Shown: one piece after another, positions 43,901-49,577 of the stretch
Numbering within the stretch: the stretch's first letter is position 1
How the letters are laid out: the number at the start of each line of letters is the position of its first letter
DNA from: CAYJLC01 sp964370735
GTDB lineage: Bacteria; Bacillota; Clostridia; Oscillospirales; Butyricicoccaceae
NCBI GenBank assembly: GCA_964370735.1
Contig: CAYJLC010000011.1
Location: 1-49,577 of the forward strand
Length of the DNA stretch: 49,577 nucleotides
Direction: 5' to 3'
Made by a program: the position numbers and the translations under genes
The notes under the pieces: model-generated
The model's database searches: none
The model's input: only the letters and a program-made list of their open reading frames with translations
Told to the model about the DNA's origin: nothing

Positions 43901-45385
43901 ATGAAAAAACAAGTTATTTTACTAATGACAGACACAACAAGGAAAGATATGCTTGGTTGCTATGGAAACGAAAAGATGAAAACACCAAATCTTGACGAGC
44001 TTGCGAAAAACGGTATAAGATATGAAAATGCATATACCACACAAGCTGTTTGTGGCCCTGCAAGGTCTGCGATTTTCACTGGTACATATCCTCATTCTAA
44101 TGGAACAATAGCAAATTCAGTTCCGTTTTGCGAAAATGTTCAGACTATTGGTCAGCGTCTATCCGATGTTAATTGTGGTTATATTGGAAAATGGCATTTA
44201 GACGGAGGCGACTATTTTGGATACGGAAAATGTGCCGACGGATATAATGAAAAATACTGGTATGACATGAAAAATTATTTAGACGAACTCACTGACGAGG
44301 ATAAAGTTCGCTCAAGACTTCCTAAAACTGCATATGAAATTACAGAAGATTTCACTTTTGCCCATAGATGCTCAAATCGTGCAATAGATTTTCTAGAAGA
44401 ATATGCGAACGAAGATTTTTTCTTGACAGTATCTTATGACGAACCACATCATCCGTTTTTATGCCCTGCTCCATATAATACAATGTATAAAGATTTTAAA
44501 TTCGATGATAACCCAACTTTTCACGATGACTTGTCGGAAAAACCTTTACTTCAAAGGCTTTGGGCAGGCAAAAGATTAGAAATGACAGCCGAAGAAGTTA
44601 ATAAACCAACAGAATCACTTTCGCTATTTTTAGGTTGCAATTCGTATGTTGACTATGAAATTGGACGTGTTTTGGAAAAAATAGAGCAAATTGCGCCAGA
44701 TGCACTTATAATTTATACATCGGACCATGGCGATATGCTAGGTTCGCATAAAATGCAAAGCAAAGGTCCTACTGCGTATAAAGAGGCTGCAAATGTGCCG
44801 TTTATAATAAAAGGTGGCGAAAAAGATAAAGTTGTCACTGAGCCATCTAGCCATATTCATATTGTGCCAACAGTTTTAGATTATTTTGGTGAAAAATTGC
44901 CGAAAATTCTTGAGGGCAAGAGTTTGCTTCCGCAAATAAAAGATACTAGCACCAAAATAAACGACCACGCTTTTGTGGAATTTACACGTTTTGAAATTGA
45001 CCACGATAATTTTGGTGGACTGCAAATGATGCGTGCTTGTGTAAGCGAAGATTACAAACTAGTGATAAATCTTTTTGATGTAGATGAGTTTTATGATTTG
45101 AAAAATGACCCTTATGAAGTGAAAAACCTGATTAATAATGAAGATTTTGCCGAAAAACGAAATGAAATGCACGATATTCTGCTTGATAATATGAATAACA
45201 CGCGTGATGTGTATAGAGGATATCAGTGGGCAACTAGAAGTTGGCGACCAGAAAAAATAGCATCGTGGGTGAATGATGGATTTACAAGACAAAGACCAAA
45301 TGAGGATGGCGAGCCTTGTCAGCTAGATTATGATAACGGACTTCCGATGAAAAGTTCTTCGAGAGATAAAAAACCGAATATGTAA
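43901..45385 (+). CDS. Family S1 sulfatase (formylglycine-dependent, cytoplasmic)
   Basis: The 494-residue protein has the sulfatase signature AVCGPARSAIFTGTYPH, in which C51 is the residue converted to formylglycine. K98 in GYIGKWHLDG, the DEPHHPF segment and the metal-binding SDHGDMLGSHKM complete the active site. The first metal motif is DTTR instead of DD. No signal peptide is seen, so it probably desulfates imported oligosaccharides. The anaerobic maturase (anSME) it needs is not in the window. It lies divergent from the sugar operon and shares operator-like sites with it, which suggests sulfated galactose-containing glycans as substrates (inference). Confidence 0.92.
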   Translation: MKKQVILLMTDTTRKDMLGCYGNEKMKTPNLDELAKNGIRYENAYTTQAVCGPARSAIFTGTYPHSNGTIANSVPFCENVQTIGQRLSDVNCGYIGKWHLDGGDYFGYGKCADGYNEKYWYDMKNYLDELTDEDKVRSRLPKTAYEITEDFTFAHRCSNRAIDFLEEYANEDFFLTVSYDEPHHPFLCPAPYNTMYKDFKFDDNPTFHDDLSEKPLLQRLWAGKRLEMTAEEVNKPTESLSLFLGCNSYVDYEIGRVLEKIEQIAPDALIIYTSDHGDMLGSHKMQSKGPTAYKEAANVPFIIKGGEKDKVVTEPSSHIHIVPTVLDYFGEKLPKILEGKSLLPQIKDTSTKINDHAFVEFTRFEIDHDNFGGLQMMRACVSEDYKLVINLFDVDEFYDLKNDPYEVKNLINNEDFAEKRNEMHDILLDNMNNTRDVYRGYQWATRSWRPEKIASWVNDGFTRQRPNEDGEPCQLDYDNGLPMKSSSRDKKPNM

Positions 45386-45387
45386 CA

Positions 45388-45424
45388 AAAAACTGAGTCA
45401 GGATTAAATCTGGCTCAGTTTTTA
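45388..45424 (+). terminator. Terminator of the sulfatase gene
   Basis: The arms AAACTGAG and CTCAGTTT with an inner CAGGATT/AATCTGG pairing are followed by a T-run, directly after the stop. Confidence 0.85.
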
Positions 45425-45468
45425 TATGCATAAGTTTTAAAAATAGAGATATGATAAATGGAGAAACA

Positions 45469-45497
45469 TTGACTTATAAGTAGTAATGTGTTAAAAT
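45469..45497 (+). promoter_or_regulatory. Promoter of the pgl-gnd-zwf operon
   Basis: A -35 box TTGACT (45469-45474), a 17-base spacer and a -10 box TAAAAT (45492-45497). A GGAGGTG ribosome site precedes the first gene. Confidence 0.75.
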
Positions 45498-45544
45498 AAA
45501 TTTAATAAATATGTTAAAAAATGGAAAAATGATGGAGGTGAAAT

Positions 45545-46480
45545 ATGAAAATTGGTTTTATCGGAACATATACCACAAGAAAAAGCAAAGGAATATATAA
45601 ATTTACATTTGATGAAAACAGTGGCAAAGTTGAAAAAAACGAGCTTTTTATCGAGATTTCATCGCCGAAATATATTTTTATAGACGATAAATTCCTGTAT
45701 ACAGTTTGCAAATTTGAAGAAAATGCAGGTGTTTCAGTTTTCGATTTTGATGGGAATTTGGTGGATAAATTAGCATACGAGAAAACAGATTCTTGCCATA
45801 TTGCAAAATTTTCAGACTATATTTACACTGCGAATTACCACAGTGGGGAAGTTTCGAAAATTAGATTTATAAATGGGAAATTAGAGCTTGTAGCGACACG
45901 AAAATTTAAGGAAAAAGCAGGGTGTCATCAAGTTATATCTGATGGCGAATATTTGTACGCATTTTGCTTAAATTTAGATAAAATATATGTTTTAAACTTC
46001 GATTTAAGCATTAAAACAGAAATAAATTTTCCGAAAGGTTCGGGTGTAAGGCATGGTATATTTGTAAAAAAAAATGATATATTATATGCTGTTTCGGAGC
46101 TTAGTGGTGAAGTTTTTACCATTGAAAAAGAAGGTTTTAAAATCATAAATTCCAGTAAAGTGATAGACTATGACGATAAAAATTCTATCGCTGCCGTTCG
46201 TTTGAGCGAAGACGAAAAATTCCTATATGTTTCCACTCGTGGTGATGATAGTATCAGTGTTTTTGATGTGTCAAATACCATACCTTCGTTAGTCCAAATT
46301 AAAAAAAGTGGTGGGAAACATCCTAGAGATTTTATGATTTTTTCAGATAAATTTTTACTTGCTGTAAATCGTGACAGCGATAACTTGTGTGTTTTTAAAT
46401 TGAATTGTGGAAAAATAGGCGAAAAAGTGTGCGAGGTTTATATGCCAGAGGCAATTTCGGTTGTTTTGAAAGGAGAATGA
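45545..46480 (+). CDS. pgl: 6-phosphogluconolactonase (beta-propeller lactonase family)
   Basis: The 311-residue protein has the seven-bladed propeller pattern of the YbhE-type lactonases: the start MKIGFIGTYTTRKSKGIYKF, and repeated blades such as YIYTANYHSGEVS, GVRHGIF, FLYVSTRGDDSISVF and GKHPRDFMIF. It should hydrolyse 6-phosphogluconolactone between the zwf and gnd steps, and it is first in their operon, which supports this over other lactonase roles. Its stop overlaps a possible gnd ATG. Confidence 0.88.
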   Translation: MKIGFIGTYTTRKSKGIYKFTFDENSGKVEKNELFIEISSPKYIFIDDKFLYTVCKFEENAGVSVFDFDGNLVDKLAYEKTDSCHIAKFSDYIYTANYHSGEVSKIRFINGKLELVATRKFKEKAGCHQVISDGEYLYAFCLNLDKIYVLNFDLSIKTEINFPKGSGVRHGIFVKKNDILYAVSELSGEVFTIEKEGFKIINSSKVIDYDDKNSIAAVRLSEDEKFLYVSTRGDDSISVFDVSNTIPSLVQIKKSGGKHPRDFMIFSDKFLLAVNRDSDNLCVFKLNCGKIGEKVCEVYMPEAISVVLKGE

Positions 46481-46482
46481 TT

Positions 46483-47877
46483 ATGAAAAGTCAAATTGGG
46501 GTAATTGGTCTTGGGACTATGGGAAAAGCGCTTGCTAAGAATTTTTTAAGTCGTGGATATCGTGTTTCTGGTTATAATAGAACTTTTGAGGTGACTGAAA
46601 AGCTGAAAAGTGAGGTTTTGAGCGAATTTAACGCGTGTAAATCAGTTGAGGAATTTGTAGAAAGTTTAGAGATACCGAGAAAAATTATCATAATGTTGCC
46701 TGATGGCGTGGTCACTGATAATCAAATCAAAACATTAATTCCACTGTTGGATAAAGGCGATATTCTAGCGGATTGTGGTAATTCTTATTTTAAAAATACA
46801 ATAAGAAGAAGTGAAGAAATCGACCAAACTGGCATTGTTTTCTTCGGAATTGGCGTTTCTGGGGGAGAAAAAGGTGCACTTTTGGGTCCGTCTATTATGG
46901 TAGGTGGAAATAAAGATGCGTATAAGGATATTGCACCATTTTTAGAGGCGATTTCTGCGAAAAAAGACAATGACCCTTGTGTTGCATATATCGGAAAAGG
47001 TGGGTCTGGGCATTTTGTGAAAATGGTTCATAATGGCATAGAATATGCAGATTTGCAGATGCTAGCCGAGGTTTATTTGATGGGTTTGTCGCTCTATGGT
47101 ATGACGAATGATGAAATGGCAAAAATGTTTGAAAAGTGGAATGAAACAGAGGCGAAAAGCTATCTTGTGGAGATTTCAAGTGCAGTTTTATCAGAAAAAG
47201 AACCTGATGGAAATAGCTTGATAGACAAAATTTTAGACAAAGTTGGTGCTAAAGGCACTGGACAGTGGACGTGTCAAAGTGCACTTGAACTTGGTATTAA
47301 TATTTCGACGATACAGGCGTCAGTCGATGCAAGAAATACGTCAAATCTTAGTTTTGAACGCAAGTTTTTTAAGGAAAATTTGAAAAATAGCAGAGGAACT
47401 TTAGAAAAATTGCCAGAAAAAGACGATTTGTTTGCAGCATATATGCTTTGTAAAATTGTAGCTTATGCACAAGGTTTTGCGATGATGAAAGTCGCATCAG
47501 ATAGTTTTTCTGAGAAATTTAATCTTTCGGAAATTGCAAAAATTTTCAGGGCTGGTTGCATAATTCAGGCAGAGCTTTTAGACGATTTAATGCGTATTTT
47601 TGACGATGGCGATTATGATAGAAACTTCTTAACTCACCCTAAAATGGTGGAGAAAATTGCAGAAAACTTGCCGAAATTGCGTCGTTTAAGCTTGTCGGCA
47701 GCGAGTTTTGGTATTGCAATTCCTTGTTTTATGTCGGCTTTAACATATTTAGACCAGCTAGCGTCCCCTAAGTTAGGAGCAAATTTAATAGCCGCAGAGC
47801 GTGATTATTTTGGTGCACATAAATTTGAAAGCACAGACCGAGAGGGGGCTTATCACCATGAGTGGAACAACATCTAA
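46483..47877 (+). CDS. gnd: 6-phosphogluconate dehydrogenase (decarboxylating)
   Basis: The 464-residue enzyme makes ribulose 5-phosphate and NADPH. It begins with the dinucleotide motif IGVIGLGTMGKALAKN. The GVSGGEKGALLGPSIMVGG substrate motif, HFVKMVHNGIEYADLQMLAE with the catalytic lysine-asparagine pair, and GTGQWTCQSALELG follow. The start at 46483 lies 7 bases after AAAGGAG; the ATG at 46477 is too close and the far upstream ATG lies inside pgl. The length fits the family. Its end overlaps zwf by 20 bases. Confidence 0.95.
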   Translation: MKSQIGVIGLGTMGKALAKNFLSRGYRVSGYNRTFEVTEKLKSEVLSEFNACKSVEEFVESLEIPRKIIIMLPDGVVTDNQIKTLIPLLDKGDILADCGNSYFKNTIRRSEEIDQTGIVFFGIGVSGGEKGALLGPSIMVGGNKDAYKDIAPFLEAISAKKDNDPCVAYIGKGGSGHFVKMVHNGIEYADLQMLAEVYLMGLSLYGMTNDEMAKMFEKWNETEAKSYLVEISSAVLSEKEPDGNSLIDKILDKVGAKGTGQWTCQSALELGINISTIQASVDARNTSNLSFERKFFKENLKNSRGTLEKLPEKDDLFAAYMLCKIVAYAQGFAMMKVASDSFSEKFNLSEIAKIFRAGCIIQAELLDDLMRIFDDGDYDRNFLTHPKMVEKIAENLPKLRRLSLSAASFGIAIPCFMSALTYLDQLASPKLGANLIAAERDYFGAHKFESTDREGAYHHEWNNI

Positions 47878-49270
47878 GGTAATCACAATTTTTGGTGCGA
47901 CAGGGGATTTATCGTATAGAAAATTAATGCCGGCGCTATATATGTTAACAGAAAGTGGAAAACTTAATGAAAATGACAGTATAATTGCCATTGGTAGACG
48001 CGATTTTACAAATGAAAGCTTTGTAGAAAACACAAAAAAGTGGATAAAAACATCGATTAGGTCTGAGTATGACGAGGTAAATTTTGAAAAATTTGCAAAA
48101 AAAATAAGCTATCTCAAAATGGACTTTACAGACCTTAGTGAATATAGCAAATTATCGGATATTTTTTGCAATAGAAGTGCAAGCGAAAACTTATTTTATT
48201 ATGCAGTCGCACCACGTTTTTTCGGTGTGATAAGCGAAGGAATAGTATCTCTGCCTTGTATCGGAACTCCGAAAATCGTGATTGAAAAACCCTTTGGAGA
48301 AACAATTTCAGAGGCAAAAAGTATCAGTGATAAACTTATAAATAGCTTCGGAAAAGAGAATGTTTTGCATATTGACCATTATTTAGGTAAAGAAATGGTG
48401 CAAAGTATTTTAGCGATTAGATTTAAAAATAGTATATTCAAAGCGTGTTGGAATAAAGATTTTATCGACCATGTGAAAATATATGCGTGTGAAGAATTAG
48501 GCGTTGAAACGCGTGCTGGTTATTATGATAAAGCCGGTGCTATGAAAGATATGATGCAAAATCATTTAATGCAGATATTAAGCCTAGTTGCGATGGATCA
48601 GCCGAAAAACTCTGCTGATATTAAAAAAAGGCAAGCCGAGGCTATGCGTAGATTAAGGGCAGTGGACAAAGCTTTAATAAAAAATCAGTTGTACTTAGGG
48701 CAGTATGATGGATATTTAGATGCAGAAGGTGTAGATAAAAATTCGCAGACAGAAACGCTTGCTTGTATGAAATTATATGTCGACAGCGAACGTTTCGACG
48801 GTGTTCCTTTCTATCTTTTGACAGGGAAAAAGATGGCTAGAAGAGAGATGAATATCGTAATTGTATTTAAAACGGCAGACGATAGCGTTTCGCCAGATAC
48901 ACTTACTTTTAAAGTACAACCGACAGAGGGTGTTTATCTTCAGTTTAATATTAAAGAGCCAGGTGAAAAAAGCGATATTATTCAGGCAAGCATGGATTTT
49001 TGCCAAAGTTGCAATATAGTTTTCAGAATGAATACGCCAGAGGCTTATGAGCGACTTTTATACGCTGCGATTAGTTCGGATAACACATGGTTTTCTAGTT
49101 GGGAACAAATCGAGCTTTGTTGGAGTTATATAGAAAAAATAAAGCAAATATATTTTGAAGAAGGATATGTTGTAGAGAAATATCCACAGGGAATGTGTTT
49201 TGAAGCTGATAAAGACGGAACAGCGTGCCCGACCAGTGGTATTTTTAGAGAATTTATGGAATTAGGTTAA
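47858..49270 (+). CDS. zwf: Glucose-6-phosphate 1-dehydrogenase
   Basis: The 470-residue enzyme starts the oxidative pentose phosphate pathway. It has the Rossmann motif IFGATGDLSYRKLMPAL (residues 11-27) and KPFGE, then HIDHYLGKEMVQSIL, the signature with the catalytic histidine and the glucose-6-phosphate-binding lysine. It is slightly shorter than the usual 485-510 residues. The start at 47858 (MSGTTSK) has GAGGGGG upstream. It overlaps gnd by 20 bases, so translation is probably coupled. It oxidises glucose 6-phosphate, the product of pgmB. Confidence 0.95.
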   Translation: MSGTTSKVITIFGATGDLSYRKLMPALYMLTESGKLNENDSIIAIGRRDFTNESFVENTKKWIKTSIRSEYDEVNFEKFAKKISYLKMDFTDLSEYSKLSDIFCNRSASENLFYYAVAPRFFGVISEGIVSLPCIGTPKIVIEKPFGETISEAKSISDKLINSFGKENVLHIDHYLGKEMVQSILAIRFKNSIFKACWNKDFIDHVKIYACEELGVETRAGYYDKAGAMKDMMQNHLMQILSLVAMDQPKNSADIKKRQAEAMRRLRAVDKALIKNQLYLGQYDGYLDAEGVDKNSQTETLACMKLYVDSERFDGVPFYLLTGKKMARREMNIVIVFKTADDSVSPDTLTFKVQPTEGVYLQFNIKEPGEKSDIIQASMDFCQSCNIVFRMNTPEAYERLLYAAISSDNTWFSSWEQIELCWSYIEKIKQIYFEEGYVVEKYPQGMCFEADKDGTACPTSGIFREFMELG

Positions 49271-49490
49271 AAAAAGCTGTCGCACCAAAGTAATATAGCA
49301 CAAAATGTTTGTCAAGTTTTCTAAAAACTTGCTCACTCCAAACGAGTAGGTTGGTCGCATTCGCAAATGCGAAACACTTTTTTGATAAATTTCCAGAGCA
49401 TACAGTGTGAAAAACTTATTTTTCACAAGAAATTTATCAAAATCTAAAGCGTGACGTAGTCACAAAACGTAGATTTTTGTAGAATATTAA
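49271..49490. repeat. Structured non-coding segment with nested inverted repeats
   Basis: At least four hairpins are visible without any gene: CAAGTTTT-CTA-AAAACTTG (49313-49331), TTCGCA-AA-TGCGAA (49360-49373), a long one with arms TTGATAAATTTC (49382-49393) and GAAATTTATCAA (49429-49440), and AAATCTA...TAGATTT (49440-49476) enclosing GTGAC-GTA-GTCAC. The 10-base word GCTGTCGCAC occurs at 49276-49285 and 49496-49505, flanking the segment. It may be a small mobile element or a complex 3' region of zwf. Confidence 0.6.
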
Positions 49491-49526
49491 AAGAGGCTGT
49501 CGCACTTGCGACAGCCTCTTTTTTTT
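49491..49526 (+). terminator. Strong terminator after the zwf region
   Basis: The arms AAGAGGCTGTCGCA and TGCGACAGCCTCTT are followed by a T-run. It is the same hairpin as at 31351-31380 with one base changed. Confidence 0.9.
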
Positions 49527-49537
49527 GTCCAACTAAA

Positions 49538-49556
49538 CCACCAGCTATGCTGGTGG
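49538..49556. mobile_element. Possible left end hairpin of an IS200/IS605-type element
   Basis: CCACCAGC-TAT-GCTGGTGG forms an 8-pair stem with a 3-base loop, followed by AGGATAAAAAGCTTTAGCGA up to the window edge. Small, subterminal, imperfect-free hairpins of this type are typical of IS200/IS605 ends, but no transposase gene is visible because the window stops. Confidence 0.4.
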
Positions 49557-49577
49557 AGGATAAAAAGCTTTAGCGAT

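Noticed and set aside
1..49577. tRNA, rRNA or prophage genes
   Set aside because: I saw no tRNA cloverleaf, rRNA sequence, integrase or phage structural gene in either strand. A dedicated scan such as tRNAscan-SE was not possible.

Overview
The window is AT-rich, with strong Shine-Dalgarno sites, near-consensus TTGACA/TATAAT promoters, rho-independent terminators, LacI-family regulators, an S-layer-homology anchor and a lipoprotein sugar-binding protein. This points to a low-GC Firmicute (Bacillota), probably an anaerobic polysaccharide degrader. The cohesin-like and dockerin-like modules, the beta-1,3-glucanases and the sulfatase would suit a gut or algae-associated member of the Lachnospirales. 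That placement is an inference from gene content, not a measured result.

Layout. (1) 1-5378 (+): the tail of a urea ABC transporter ATPase (urtE), then a complete urease operon ureAB(fused)-C-E-F-G-D closed by a hairpin terminator. (2) 5527-6828 (+): a MATE-like membrane exporter. (3) 6852-9343 (-): codBA for cytosine uptake and deamination. (4) 9479-14494 (-): a 1671-residue DUF4011 / SF1 helicase / Vsr-type nuclease protein, a candidate defence or DNA-processing gene. (5) 14621-24503 (-): a three-gene beta-1,3-glucan operon: a GH81 glucanase, an SLH cell-surface anchor with a cohesin-like module, and a GH16 laminarinase. Both enzymes carry the same cohesin-like plus dockerin cassette, so the locus looks like a small cellulosome-like surface machine for beta-1,3-glucan. 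(6) 24767-30267 (-): a LacI regulator, a DASS-type carboxylate transporter, an Fe-S/FMN old-yellow-enzyme reductase and a metallo-beta-lactamase-fold hydrolase. (7) 30678-31346 (+): a SAM methyltransferase. (8) 31385-34619 (-): MATE exporter, EamA transporter and a second LacI regulator. (9) 34699-43586 (-): a sugar operon: binding protein, two ABC permeases, GH65 phosphorylase, beta-phosphoglucomutase and GH2 beta-galactosidase. (10) 43901-45385 (+): a divergent formylglycine-type sulfatase. (11) 45545-49270 (+): pgl-gnd-zwf, the oxidative pentose phosphate pathway. (12) 49271-49577: a strongly structured non-coding segment ending in a hairpin that resembles an IS200/IS605-type end.

How the parts fit. 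Secreted and surface-held GH81/GH16 enzymes would cut beta-1,3-glucan. The ABC importer, which lacks its own ATPase here, brings in oligosaccharides that the cytoplasmic GH2 and GH65 enzymes split. GH65 gives beta-glucose 1-phosphate, PgmB converts it to glucose 6-phosphate, and zwf/pgl/gnd can oxidise that. An 11-base palindromic motif of the TTTTAGTAAAA type lies at the promoters of the ABC operon, the exporter-LacI operon, the sulfatase and (imperfectly) the GH81 operon. This suggests one LacI regulon that includes the regulator itself.
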